DNA from: Psilocybe azurescens
Taxonomy: Eukaryota; Basidiomycota; Agaricomycetes; Agaricales; Agrocybaceae
DNA: 64,000 nt
Direction: 5' to 3'
Assembly: GCA_023853785.1 (NCBI GenBank)
Contig: JAJIRX010000510.1
Location: 62,001-126,000, forward strand
Part shown: piece after piece, positions 24,063-35,880 of the stretch
Position numbering within the stretch: position 1 is the first letter of the stretch
Layout of the letters: each line of letters starts with the position of its first letter
The notes under the pieces: model-generated
Database searches by the model: none
What the model saw: only the letters and a program-made list of their open reading frames with translations
What the model was told of the DNA's origin: nothing
Translations under genes and position numbers: made by a program

Positions 24063-25885
24063 ATACTACGAAGACGATGACGCCTGAGAACGCCGCAGCC
24101 TATCGGCGTACGGAGGTGGTAGCTCTCTAACGACGCCCGCGTCTTGATGTTGGAAGACAACCTCACCAGCGGCTGGTAACCGAGACCCAAGATACTCCGA
24201 CTCGGAAGACCGAGCCGTCAAAACATTACTCTCCAACAATTTGCCCGATTGTCGTATTGAAGTGGCTGGGAACCTCGCGAAGCCAGGGATTCGACGTGCG
24301 ACTCGGAGATCGAGAGTCATTAATTGCCACAGTCGCACTCCCACTTCTATCGGGTCCCTCGTCTGCAGAAGATAACAACGCAGTGGCAGAAGCAGGAGAG
24401 CTCCGTGAAAGCGACGAAGGCCTATTTTGTCGCGCACCATTCCCACTCGTTTGAATATTCTGCATCTCCGCCATTATCGCAGCCTTTCGGGATGCCGGTT
24501 GAGTTTGATTTCGTTTTTGATTCGGAGGATCCAGATAATTGGTGGTGGACAGCATCCGTACTTCCGTCTGAGTGTCGACGTACTGGTGAGGCTTCGCCTC
24601 CGCGAGCTCGGCTTGGTCCTCTCGCTTGCGCTTCTGCACGCGGAAGAAAACGACAGCAACAACTCCAATTGCAAGCAGCAGCAACAGTGTAACTACTGCT
24701 CCAATGACAGTAGAATGTCGTCGCTTTGCGGCCTGGACACTCGCGTTGGCAGCATCTTGCTCTTGCTGTATTAATGTCGCATTACCACTTGAGCTGCTCA
24801 ATCCCACACACGTAGTATCAGCGGATCCTGAAGCAAAAATCATAATATTGAGTTGATAAAAATCAATCAAACGCATAGTGAGCACACACCTTTGGTACTG
24901 ACAAGAGGTGTCCCAGAGGCCCATCGACCGGTCCTGTTAATCACACATAAGTCAATGTGCTATTTTAACACAGCATTGGATTCTGATGTGGACTCACAAG
25001 TCACTGATGCCAGCTATCGTTATAGTTAGAAGTAGATATCATCAGCGACGATAATCTTGAAACACTCAGATCCTCACATACCGATCAGGCTGGAGTTAGG
25101 ATCTGCGCGGTCTATGTAAGTAAACCGGTCAAGACCATTGGGCATCGTAACGTTCGTTACAATCGGTGAATTAACTTCCACGAGCGTCACAACATAGGGT
25201 GGGACGCCTCCTTTCACCGTCAATCCCCATGGCTGACAGGTTGTCAGGTCGGTTGTGACGTTGGCGGTAACTGTAAATGCAGGCCCCGTTGATGGAGGTA
25301 TAACACATTGTGTTGACTGACCAACTTTTGACGATGGTAAAGTCAATCATGAAGTCGGACAGAAGCCAGTACTAGAGCAGAAGCTACTCACCCACAACGT
25401 TAAAGATCTGTTGAGCAATCCCTCCTGCACTACCAGTCGAATCCACCACACTGAGTATAAGTTTAGATCCTGTCATAGGATGAGTTGACTATCTGCGAAG
25501 CCTGACCTAACTACTTACCAGCGGGGTGAGTGACGGTCCAGCTGAGATTGTTCGCGTCTGTGCCAATGAACGCCGTCTGAGGCGTTGAACCAACAGCAAA
25601 AGCTATCATATAATAGGGTGGTACGCCAAGGGTTGCATTGGTGGTGGGGTCGAATGGTTTAACAATAATCCCCAATGTAATACACGACGGGATAGAAGAA
25701 GCCAGAGCCTAATCACAGACGCAGATAGTCAGCTTAGCTCAAAGAAATAAATTCGTAAAACTGACGCTATTGGCAAATTGCCATTGAAATTGTTTACTTG
25801 ACTGCCCCAGAGAAGGCAAAGCCAGACTGACGAGACACCAAATTGAAAACAGTTGGATGGGAAGGGTAGACCTCGTCTGCATCAT
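24063..25885 (-). CDS. single-pass membrane protein, unknown function (paralogue of the 55.5 kb gene)
   Basis: This is a spliced type I membrane protein of a kind common in Agaricomycetes; I know no function. The start at 25883-25885 gives a signal peptide (MMQTRSTLPIQLFSIWCLVS, LALPSLGQ). The extracellular part has IPSCITLGIIVKPFDPTTNA, GVPPYYMIAFAVGSTPQTAF, SKLILSVVDSTGSAGG, FTVTANVTTDLTTCQPWGLT and GGVPPYVVTLVEVNSPIVTN, suggesting repeated beta-sandwich units, then the short exon TGRWASGTPLVSTK. A Ser/Asn linker leads to a transmembrane helix (VIGAVVTLLLLLAIGVVAVV), an RVQKRKRE stop-transfer and a long polar tail. The tail frame ends at 24226, while the family-like ending ELPPPYADRLRRS lies in another frame down to about 24063, so an unrecognised intron or an indel is likely. 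The same exon pattern is seen in the gene at 55.5 kb. Confidence 0.75.
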
Positions 25886-26925
25886 GATAAGATCCGATCT
25901 GAAAGAGTGTACAAAGGAAGGGGAACAGATGCCTGCACCACCGAAGGCCAAGAAAGCACGAAAAGATAGGGAATGAGAAAAGGAGAGAAGAACAAACTCC
26001 TTCCAGCGGAGAGGCCTAAAGGTAAGGGCAGGTTCAGTACACTCCAGCAGTCATACGAAGTGCGGTAACAAAAACTGACCTAATGAAAAGATTTCGGAGC
26101 CAGCCCTTGAACACAACAAAGGAAATGAGTGTAAAGAAAAGAGCGTGTTGACATGCACGACTCAGATAAACATGGAATGGGGGTCGTCCAAGCTATACGT
26201 ATAAACAACCATGAGAAAAAATTGATCTTCCGATTAGATCAGCTTTTGACAGAATATTACTTTACAACCAACTAACGGCCGCGAGAGCTGAGCTATTAAC
26301 GCACTTGAAACCCGAGGGGCCAATCAGTGGCAGCGATGTCCAGTGGCTGGGACAAAGGACGCTTTGATCTGATGTTGATCCCTTGCTCAAAACAGATTGT
26401 CATCACTCTCCGTGGTGATGAGCTAGATGGAAACCAAGCTGGTAGCACCCTTAATGAACCCGAACGGACCGCTACCCATAAAACTTCACTGAAAATAAAC
26501 CCGTCATCCGGAACCATCTAAAACATATCAATGCTAAAACTTAGACGTGGTAACCAACCACTCGTAGATCGAATCAGTGCTGTGCCTGTTACCCAGCTTC
26601 ATGTACGCCGAACAGTTGCAGTTAGGACGGATGTTAACAGCGCCACCAGCGGCGAGCGCCCTCGTCGGATACAAGACCAGGGATAACTTCACGACTAATG
26701 AGTCGGACACCCGACTTTCGACGCGTCTTGTTTCGCGCAGGCAACAAATGCATTACAGATGCTAGGCAGCAGAATGAACCGATCGAATCGCGATGGAAAT
26801 AAGAACATCTGTGGATATTAAAAGTTCATAAGTTACTGACACCATATCCTACCACAAATAAAGATGCCCTCAAAGTTAAGCAATCATTTACACGGCGGGG
26901 GCGGGGTGAAAACCACGACCAATGA
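25886..26925. other. intergenic region
   Basis: About 1 kb upstream of the membrane-protein gene and downstream of uS10m. No convincing coding segment seen. Confidence 0.45.
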
Positions 26926-28030
26926 TCATGTACGAGATAGTGCAGAGGCTTCTTTCTCTATAATCTGCTTCCCCAGCTGTCGGATCTTCTGAGGCGCGCT
27001 GGCAGATGTATTCTCAGCACTGTCGTCTCTAACCGCCGTCAGCTTCGCAGATCCAACCCCCAGAGGAAGCCTCTCCCACGTCGTCACCCTCATCCCAACA
27101 CCAGGCATCGCATGCGCACGCAGATAGGTGATCCAGCGCTGCACAACCTCCGGGTCCGCATCCCAAGCCTTGATAGCCCTCTTGTGCACCTTCCTATCAA
27201 AATTCTCCTGCGACTTCTTATGCGCGAAAGGACTCCTTAGCACGGTCCAAAGGGTCCTTTGCGTCGGCAGGGGAACGACCTTCGAAGTCGGGATGCCTAG
27301 AGAAGATGCCGCGTGCGTAGCGAAGTGGGTAAACAGATTGAGAAGTTTGACGTGGTGGGATCGAAAGTGGATGTTTGCGACTGGGATGTCATGCGTTCTT
27401 GGATGGAAGAAGGGCTCATGGACACTGCGGCCGTGGACAACGGTGGCTGCATAACGCGCTTCTGAAAAGTCCTGTTTTGTGGGATCTAGATCCTCTGTAA
27501 GAGGAAGCCTGGCGGGATCATGCCTCAACCCTAGGGCCTTGTACTCCGCGACGGTCCTTCAAAATATCGATGAGTAGATGCGGAATGATTGTATTAATTG
27601 AACACACTGAGTTTCCGCAAGAGCTGGGGTAGATGAAGCTTTCGCTTTCGTCTTAGTTTTTCTGGACAATTGTTATAGAGGGAGTAAGTGGAAGTAGGAA
27701 GCAATGACGAACTGGGGCAATGACGACTCCGTCGCGCTCACAGCGGTACTGGGTTCAGCGCGCGTCTCCTCTTTCACAGCGGCTTTGAATGGAGCAGACC
27801 TAGCATATCACATTCAATCTACTATACATCTTCCAGTTTGACCAGCAGCCTTACGAGCTTTCTCCCTGGTTCAGGGGACCGTCACTACTGACAAACGGTA
27901 AGGCTCCGGCCAGGCGAATTATACCACTGAAACAAGCTCACCTTGCAACAGTGCTTTCCCATCTACTCCGTGATACAGCTGCCGGGATATATCTACGCGT
28001 TGAGCGAGCAACGGAGGCGAGCCTTAGCAT
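26926..28030 (-). CDS. RSM10: mitochondrial small-subunit ribosomal protein uS10m
   Basis: Mitochondrial ribosomal protein S10. The main exon (27528-26926) contains the S10 fold: VHGRSVHEPFFHPRTHDIPV, ANIHFRSHHVKLLNLFTHFA, VVPLPTQRTLWTVLRSPFAH and KKSQENFDRKVHKRAIKAWD, ending SALSRT with TGA at 26926-26928. Upstream exons join in frame: TVAEYKALGLRHDPARLP, then KTKTKAKASSTPALAETQ, SAPFKAAVKEETRAEPST, SDGPLNQGESS and a first exon starting at 28028-28030. That exon reads MLRLASVARSTRRYIPAAVS, then RSRWESTVAS, a textbook presequence rich in Arg with no acidic residue before the cleavage area. Length is about 285 residues, longer than bacterial S10 as expected for fungal uS10m. One intron uses a GTTCGT-type donor and should be checked with RNA data. 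Confidence 0.9.
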
Positions 28031-28779
28031 TGGGTATCGGAATGGTCGTGGTTGAACGCAAAATTATTTCAATTTCCCACGGCCTTACATGTCGTGCATT
28101 CACGGGATTTCGCTTTTCTACCTTACCGTACACCGTTTGCCTCAATGGACACTATTGTATTCCTGAACCTTGTACAGACGCACGCAATTGACAAGATACG
28201 GCTCAAATTTTATCGCTGGTCGCAGAAGAACATCACCGTCAAAGAGTTACCCATTTCAGAGACTTCAAACACCGATACTGCAACAATTTCCTGAGGTTGT
28301 TGTACGCATTTGTACGCATTGATAATTCAAGTTATCGCGGTCTCATTACTTTGAATTCGAAGAAGTTTTATATCAGTGCCATGGGGCCTTCTTAGTTTTT
28401 TTATGAAACGGTCCTTCTTACTACATGGTGCCAGATATAGAACAACTGTCAATGTCTGTCAAGGCTGAGGCGCCCAAAGCTCACAATCTCTACCTCCATC
28501 TTCCTCAAAACAGGACTGTATACCCCTTCCGACCATGCTTCATGCCGCTCTCGATGCATCAGGACACGCTCATATTCATACATGCTACTCATCGCCAGTC
28601 GTACGAGAACCCAACCTTTCCGATCCCGTTCAAAACCTGATGTCAAGTCACTCATCTCCAGAATCTCATCCATGTCCCATCAAATGATCCTGAATTTCAA
28701 CTAAGTAGGCATTTCACGTATACCAGCAAATCTGTTTTAACTAACTACACTGCTGTTGTATCAAAGTCGCCCAAAAGTT
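28031..28779. other. divergent region between uS10m and the PARP-like gene
   Basis: No assigned gene. It should hold the promoter of uS10m and possibly unrecognised 5' exons of the PARP-like gene. Short open frames at 28425-28640 (+) and 28449-28673 (-) overlap each other and show no family features. Confidence 0.4.
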
Positions 28780-29514
28780 CGTCGACGGGTGGAAGCATCC
28801 ATATAAACCCAAACCATCGATCAAGAGGATATTCTACGTCGCGTATTCATCCTCAGGGCTGACTCATCTGGGTAAATTTAGCGACTACAGGTGACCTATC
28901 CCTATCCTTTTGTCAGAACCCGCGTAAACCAGTGGTTGATGTGAGAGCACAGCAACAAAGTGGGCAATACACAGATGCTCTTCCACGGAACACGACGAGC
29001 CTGCAAAATCGCTGAAACACCCCAAATTGTCACCTCATGCACACTAGCTGATTGCAGCCTCTGCCATATCCTGAGAGGGTCATACGACATCGAACGAGCC
29101 AAAGGCGGTACGTGAACTGCCTTACCGGACCACTGCTTAGGAAGCTGCGTTGTCTGACTCAAGTGTCGTTTTAGCGAGGATGTTCGGGCCAGGGATCTAC
29201 TCGACGGCAGTTTCATCCAAAGCAGATGATTATACAACAAATGCGCAGTCCAGTGTTCAAACCCGTGTCATGATCGTCAACCATGTCGCCTTAGGCAGAT
29301 CAAAAACCATGTACGATGCCTCGCATGACATGCAACATGCTCCGCATCTATACAACTCGGTCAGTCAGAACTCTTTGTCTTATGACCACGTACTTGAATT
29401 GTTCTTCAGGTTACAGCAGCGACGTTCCCGGAAGGGGGTAAAGTCAACTATCATGAAGCTGTCGTGTACCGAGAAGATGCGATATGTGCGAATGCAGTGA
29501 TTGTATACCAATGA
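28780..29514 (+). CDS. PARP catalytic-domain-like protein, 5' end undefined
   Basis: This is a fungal protein with an ADP-ribosyltransferase (PARP-like) catalytic fold. Four exons were read: up to 28890 (QKFVDGWKHPYKPKPSIKRI, FYVAYSSGLTHLGKFSDY), 28953-29107 (NTQMLFHGTRRACKI, then SCTLADCSLCHILRGSYDIE), 29175-29359 (RMFGPGIYSTAVSSKADDYT, VMIVNHVALGRSKTMYDASH) and 29410-29514 (KVNYHEAVVYREDAICANAV, then IVYQ and TGA at 29512-29514). The H-Y-E triad is visible: His in FHGT, Tyr in GPGIYST, Glu in HEAVVY. A CxxxxCxLCxI pattern precedes the Tyr motif, as in related Agaricomycete proteins. The second exon starts at 28953 if the intron runs to GAGCACAG; an earlier acceptor would meet an in-frame TGA. 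The N-terminal exon(s) and start codon were not identified. Confidence 0.72.
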
Positions 29515-30775
29515 ATACTAGAATTAAACATTGTGATTTGTACAGTAGCCATTGAGGAATAGGAATAAGTATATGATGTCCGTATAAGATGCGAACCTCA
29601 TTCCGTCGGCCGTCGGAGGCCAACATATTCAACACTCCGGAGAGGTCGAGTTACGACATGCAGAGCAGAAGAGAGCAGAGCAGAATCATTAGCAGGGGGT
29701 ATCAGAAATGAAAGGATGAATCATCATCAAGATGTATATGTATCGCGTGTTGCTCATTCGAACTGTTTCTCAATATGCTGTCTGATCAAGCTCGACAGTT
29801 CCCGTTTCACGGCGAGTGGAATCGAGGCTAGGTGCAGTGATCAACAACAGCATTCAGAAACAGAAGGGGCACGCGCAAGAAAATGCTCACTCTCTGCTTG
29901 AGGCGCTACTTTGGCGTGCAGTGATCTAAAAGAGAGCGGCTCAATATTTTTGGCCGCTTCTGAGCAAGGACATCAGCATAACGATCAGGCGATACATATG
30001 GATAGCGCACACCTTTGCTCCTGTGATGGACGTCGTCGCACCATCCAGTCTCATTAAGTTTTGCATGCATGACGGCGCGTAGTCTGCGCCATTGTCAATG
30101 CCATTGCGCAGTCATAAGAGGAAGCACCCTCACTGGTCCCATTCCCCGCTCTCGATGAGCCGGCGACGAACTTGAGCGTAGAGTGCACTTATATCTGCCG
30201 GCGGCATGCTACCTATAAACGCGACTGAACTGGCAATCAAAGAGAGCCAGAGGCACCGAAGAGAATGAGCGAATATACCTTGAAATACTTGGGGGTATAA
30301 TCCAAGTATCTGGGCTACAGCTTATAATACTGTAGTACTAAAGCAGCCTTGACGCTCAGCACTCCGGAGGTAGGCTTGTGTACGCCAAAAGCTTGGAACA
30401 AATGAGACTATCGGCAGACACCTGGATTGAAGTACATTAACACGCGACAGCAGCACAAAACGCGAGGTTATACACACCCAAGTCTAGCCCACCAGACTTG
30501 AACTTAGATAGAGCGCCAGTTTAGTCGCTGCAGCCAAGTCAAAGGACAGGACGAGGACACAGGAGTTGGTTCAAAACAAAGTCAAAATTGAAAATCCTGA
30601 CGTATTAGAGCTGAACGTGGGAACTATTAGGCCAACACAAGCACAGCCGCCTTGAAGTACTTCACCTGTTCCTTCATTGGTTCTTCATGTAAACTGCAAC
30701 GACCAGCCCACATGGCGCCATTCTTTTATAAATATGCAGCTGGTGACACCGGCATGCAACGTGTATTCCGTTAGT
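29515..30775. other. intergenic region
   Basis: No gene seen in about 1.26 kb. A TATA-like motif (TTATAAATA) lies at about 30727-30735, upstream of the short spliced frame described next. Confidence 0.4.
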
Positions 30776-31042
30776 ATGATTCCTGCACTACACATAATGC
30801 ACTTATTCTCAAACCCTTTTCAAGTGCAACACGGATCTTGTGGCAGGTAAGACCCCGACCTAATCATTATCATTGATACTGGTCATGATCATTAAAAACC
30901 AGCTTATTCAGAAGTATCTACAGCGGCATGAGCAAACCAACTGTGAACTTTTTCAGAGTTCGTCGTCATGATGAAGAATCACTGCTCAGTCTCATTCCAG
31001 CGTTGGGACAACGTTGGAAGCGACAGTGTTCCCCGAGATATT
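30776..31042 (+). CDS. possible small spliced protein, unrecognised
   Basis: An ATG at 30776-30778 opens MIPALHIMHLFSNPFQVQHG. A clean intron of GTAAG...CAG form at about 30848-30911 rejoins it in frame to SIYSGMSKPTVNFFRVRRHD and on to a TAA at about 31040-31042, about 67 residues in all. A TATA-like box lies about 45 bp upstream of the ATG. I recognise no family. It could be a small secreted or regulatory peptide, a 5' remnant of the degenerate gene that follows, or chance. Confidence 0.25.
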
Positions 31043-31134
31043 AACATCTTGAGAAAGCACGCGGCTATCGTTGCCATTATTCCGCCTGCCTTCTGTATGT
31101 AACTGTTCAATTAAGCTCTCGTTATGCTAGGAAG

Positions 31135-32898
31135 TATACCATCGTATACATAGTTATACCGACTGGTTTCCTCTGACTTGTTCCCATCAAACCTTTCCAC
31201 ATTCCTACCACAGCTGTCCTTCGACACGCATTCTTCTTGAATGAGCGGAGGAAATGATAGAGAAACCGGACTGTGAGCCAAATACGACAGTAGACCGCTG
31301 TTTTTGCATCTTTCCCACGAAGACTGACCTGCTTGTATAGCATTCAGTATGCTGTCACAGGTTAGTGCTTAAGACGGCTCTTCTGGTTGTGTGGCTTATC
31401 GGTATTCACGCCATTCTGCCCCAGGGACGTGTATTTATCTTTTTTCCACTGCGGAACTCCCGTTCGGAAGGTATTCATGGAACATCATATAGATTCCATT
31501 GCTTTCTACGATTGCCTTCTATTGTGAACTTTCTTTTTCTCGACAAAATTGCTCTTGCAGTGAACTAAGATCTATTGCTCGCGCACGCTTAGAATCGATA
31601 AAGAAAACCGCTATGCAAGTACAAAGCCACTTCTGAACTTATGCGACACCTCTTAAACAACACGCTGACGTTCAATTTTTCTGTGGCTAGATCCATCAAT
31701 TCAGATGGACAATCCTGAAAGTCCTCTATCTCATTTTTTGATTTTTCTTTTGATGGCCTGGCCACCGAGAATCTGGAGCTTCATTTTCCCGATCAATCCA
31801 TCGATTTGCACATTCATCACAACTTTTGATCGTTTTTTGGTGATTCCACTGGTGCGGAAAGCATTCCGTGTATTCTTCGCGTCTGAGATTTTTACTGAAA
31901 CCGTACAGCAACTTACCCCGCACTGCGTACTCATCCTCCGAGCGTGCGCTTTCAGGAAGAGAACCAAGCCGATTTTAATCCTTTTGTTGATGTGTCTTGC
32001 GGGATGCTTGGGTGTGGAAATATGGACCTTTGCGGTCATTTTCCTGACTAGTCGATTTCACATGTTGGTTAATCAGATTTGGTTGCTTCAATTCATCCGA
32101 CAAGAAGCTATCCTGGTAAATATTGTTTCTCTCCGTATTGCAGATTTTTTGACTTGAATTTATCTACACAGGGTACCGTTGTAAGTTGTCGAATACAGAG
32201 GGACGAATCTGCAACCCATATGATCCTCTTTTCCGACTAGATTTCCAGGATAGTTGTCGATGCGATTGGATTACTTGTTATCGTTGACGTACATTTTAAT
32301 TTTGCGAAGGCTCGTCCGCTGACACTGGATATTTTTGCTAGCACTGCTTCTGGACGCGAAGCGTTTACGGCCGATTAGGCAAGCTGTTTCTTCGACAATG
32401 TATACATCACACAAAAAGTTGGCTGGTTGGTTGTTCTGACGATGTCATGTAGGTTTTGTTTTCTTCACCTCCATGCTGAGCATCTACTTATTCTCCCTAA
32501 TAATGTTTCTTTAAGTAAGTTTTACATACTCACACTTCATGCTACAGCTTACTCTTTCTCTTGAACTCAGACCCATCACAGGGCTTGGGGGTAAATCCAT
32601 CGTTAGCATGGTAATGCTACGTAACATTCTGGCTAGCGGGACTACACTCAATACGTGGTATCCATATTTTAGTTCCTAACAGCGGTGCGCTATATGCCTG
32701 CAGATTGTAAGTCGTTCCGATTGTTTTGTGTACGCTCGTATCCACCCGGCGCTTCAATATCATACTCCACAACTTGGTGAATATACAACTTCGACAGAAA
32801 GCAAGCAACTCTGTCTTGTCTCGAAACAAATCCGGCGGGTCATTCTGCCCGATGATACCGCCAACCCTCATCAAAACATCCCTTCATTACAAGCGTAA
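31135..32898 (+). pseudogene. DUF6533 paralogue, copy A, degenerate
   Basis: This copy aligns by eye at nucleotide level with copies B and C, including upstream sequence. Recognisable segments are the helix after FYDCLLL (about 31495), WTILKVLYLI (about 31700, where stop codons follow and the frame shifts), TPHCVLILRACAFRKRTKPI with LILLLMCLAGCLGVEIW (about 31915-32030), a block at 32338-32402 equivalent to TRSVYGRLGKLFLRQC, and the C-terminal KQIRRVILPDDTAN ending at TAA 32896-32898. The exon around 31705-31800 reads in the wrong frame relative to B and C. That is why I call it a pseudogene, although sequencing indels elsewhere in this window advise caution. Confidence 0.6.
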
Positions 32899-33523
32899 TA
32901 GACACTGATCAAAGCTCTTGCCTTCGGCTCTGCCGGAATCGCTGATGAATTTGCAGTTGTGCTGTTACATGCTTGCGGCTAAATCCTTTCATTGTTTCTT
33001 GTTTGAGACTCATAAGCCCAACGATCTTCATTGGAATATATTCCATTGTAGTAGTTAGCAGTTCTTGGTTAACTTTGTGGCACGCGGTCAGTGCTGCACG
33101 TTAGCGATCTCCATTCTTTTTCTTTCACCACCCTCGACGATGCTCCGAGCCACCTTTTTCAATACTTGATGCATACTCGCTGCGCGTTCTTTTAATACAT
33201 TGCCCATTTCAAGAAACATCAAACCTTCAAAAGGTAAGACTTCTGGGCCTTCTGTAGCCTCCGTATTCTCAATGTCAAGTTCAGTCGCTATGCGAAGGCA
33301 GAATTACATACACATATGTAAGGGCGCTGGTGGCAATAAATTTGACACCAAGCACGATAAGTGGCTTGAAATTATAGCAATTTTGATATCGATAGGCCTC
33401 AGCCCGAAAAATATGCATGTAGGTGGACTCCAAATTTTAGAGTCTGCTAAGAAAACATTAACACGATGACATAACAACAGCTAAAAAATCCTACAAAGCG
33501 AAAACGATCCTAAGAGCTTGCAA
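32899..33523. other. intergenic region
   Basis: No gene seen between the end of DUF6533 copy A and the stop of the GNAT-like gene. Confidence 0.4.
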
Positions 33524-35615
33524 CTACTTAAATACATCAGGAGAGGTAACAGGACCTTGAGTAGGCAATATGATGAGGAATTCATGGCCGTCAAGGAGTT
33601 CACCAAGACGCCATTGCTCACGAGCCTTATAAACAGCAAGTGCTTCAAGTGGCTCTGCACAGTCAACATAAAAGTTAGTGAAAACACTGGAAATGGCACC
33701 AGATGTGCATGTATCCTCAAATAGAGAGCCACGAAGTGACATCTCACGAACATATTCCACTGGCGATCCCTGGAGGATAGACTTTGCATACTGACGGCAG
33801 AAACTAATGTCAATCGATTCAATGGCAAAATCTGAACCATGAATATTGGAGCATGTTAGATTCAATAAAGAAGACACAATACCAATATACTTGGTAAGAG
33901 CATGACAAGCAGCAGGATGGGAAGAAGCAAGGCCAATGGCCGAGATACCATGGAAAAGGGGATGTGACTTCAGCATTTGGAGAAGTGAAGTAGCAATGTA
34001 CCTCTTGCGCATGGTGAGACTAACAACGAGCTGTGTTACCCAGCCAACACGTCCTTACATGGGTATGTTAGCAGTTCAGAGTGACCATGTGCGAGAAGCT
34101 TACCTCCTTCATAATCCCAAGCCGTAGCAAACACATGTCCTACTCGTTCCAACTGGTCCACCTCATCGGGGTTGTGTTGGTAACAAACGACAAGCACAGT
34201 ACTCTCTGGGGTGGAAACTGACTGCTGGCGACATCGGCAAAACCGCTAAAACAAAACATTGCAAAGTGGCCTATATAAGGTATGTCAAACACAACGTGAT
34301 TATGTTTTGCCATATATGGCTGATCGAATCTTTTGTTATTCATTGGAAGGTTGCAATATCATTAGCATTAGATTACCTTGCCCATTAATTAAATCAGTAC
34401 TTTAAATTAACTGAGCAAGATTTCAGGCAGTATCCAATTCAAAGTAAAGTATTTGCTCAACCTTACACTGGGCGATAATATTTTTGAAGACCATTTGTGC
34501 ATGTAGCATTCTTCGGCCATCCTTTGTAATTTCTTGTAATATACCATAAGGATGAGCTTTGTATGTAAGGCATGCTAATCATTAGAACTTCAATCTATTG
34601 TAGGGCGATTATTTCTGTTGTTTGTAATGTGGACTTATCCTGAGTAGCATTGAGCCTATTTGGGGTGAAACGGCGAGTCAGCATCACAATGAGCCACAGT
34701 CCGGTGCGACTGGCAGTGGCCCTGCAGCTCATAGAACTTTGGAAGAGGAAAACAGAGTATATTACAATCAAAATGCACAGCCGGTTTGTACATTAGAAAG
34801 AAAGCTCATGAATATAGAAGAGGAGTGATGTATACAACAAATATCGGCCTTCGAGGGTACATGATCTCAAAAGTGTTTGTGATGACTAAATCGGTACATA
34901 TTTAATCACATCGTAAAATTCAGAATGACGATTTGGTATAGTAGTTAGTGAGACATCAGTGGGGATTGGTGCAGTCGATGGTTCAATTCCGGTAAGTAGT
35001 AATCATTAAATAACATAGTGTAGAGTAGTGTAAGATGTGATGGCATTCAGGTAAATAAATCAATGAATGGGGAGTGGCCCACAGTTTTAAATTTTCAACC
35101 TCGGTATAGCAGGACATCCTTATTTTCTAATGTAAGGTAACCAATATTTAGGCTACCTTACAAGGTAAACCAAGGTTTTATAAATAGTTAATGATTACAA
35201 GTCCTTGCCAAAATGTAGTCTTCAGGTTTGACTATTCATTGCCTTTTGGGCATTGGTGCCCTTAGCTACCTTACAAGGACTTTGTATTTCAATGTATGGT
35301 CTGCGCCGTTTTGCCGATGGAAGCCTTGGACCAGACATCTTAACCCAATCACCTGACTTTTGATCTCGTTGAAAAGGTGGATGAGGAATACTACGAACCA
35401 GGCTTCGGGCCTTTAGTGCCAGTGGGTCTCTGTCCCCAAACACCATAATTATTGCCAAAGAGTACTGCACAGCGCTTGAGAATTGTGTCATCAATTTCAG
35501 GTCCAGCGTAAGCTTGATAGATAAGGTATGTGGATGTGGGCAAAGGGCGAAGAACGATAGGACGTGAAGGAGGAGTGACCGGTTGGTTCAAGGGCTCAGA
35601 AGAGTGACTAGCCAT
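33524..35615 (-). CDS. GNAT-like acetyltransferase-fold protein with a long intron
   Basis: This fungal protein of the GNAT-like fold resembles hypothetical acetyltransferases of Agaricomycetes; substrate unknown. The 5' exons (35615 to about 35267) give MASHSSEPLNQPVTPPSRPI, AYAGPEIDDTILKRCAVLFG with NNYGVWG, and GDWVKMSGPRL; a frame change near 35450 lies between them. The 3' exons give STPESTVLVVCYQHNPDEVD, ERVGHVFATAWDYEG, then after an intron GRVGWVTQLVVSLTMRKRYI and ATSLLQMLKSHPLFHGISAI (the beta-strand/helix of the acetyl-CoA site), GLASSHPAACHALTKY, a conserved LRGSLFEDTCTSGAISSVFT and the C-terminal GELLDGHEFLIILP, ending at 33524. The two halves are about 0.9 kb apart. A GTAAGG donor at about 35266 suggests one long intron, which contains the tRNA-like sequence. 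Alternatively an insertion has split the gene, and an ATG at 34341-34343 could start only the 3' part. Confidence 0.6.
34925..34995 (+). repeat. tRNA-like sequence, possibly SINE-derived
   Basis: TGGTATAGTAGTTAG at about 34932-34946 resembles a polymerase III A box, and GGTTCAATTCC at 34979-34989 matches a B box. Their spacing of about 47 nt is that of a tRNA. The acceptor and T stems do not pair well, so a functional tRNA is unlikely. A tRNA-derived SINE head or a decayed tRNA gene (Glu, Asp or Val-like D arm) is more likely. Confidence 0.45.
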
Positions 35616-35880
35616 CGTCGAACGTGTTGTTGTCGTTGAAGCGGCAATAGTTGAAGAGGAAGAGCGCCCTGGGAATAGACTCGACTCAGTCTACTTAAGT
35701 CTTAGGTGGAATACCGTGGAAGCCAAGAAAGAAACCAAACTTTTCTTGCGAATTCCAAATTGAGTTCCAATCCGTGACTGGATGTATTATATAGGACTGG
35801 CCGTGAGAAATATTTTGCCAACACGCACCGCCGTTCCAACTCGGTTGCTTTCTTCACGTAAACTTCGACAACCAGCTCAA
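35616..35880. promoter_or_regulatory. divergent promoter region
   Basis: 265 bp separate the starts of the GNAT-like gene (-) and MAGO (+). It should contain both promoters. A TATA-like ATTATATAGG is at about 35786-35795. Confidence 0.45.

Noticed and set aside
34925..34995. Functional tRNA gene
   Set aside because: The box motifs are present, but the acceptor and T stems do not pair adequately.
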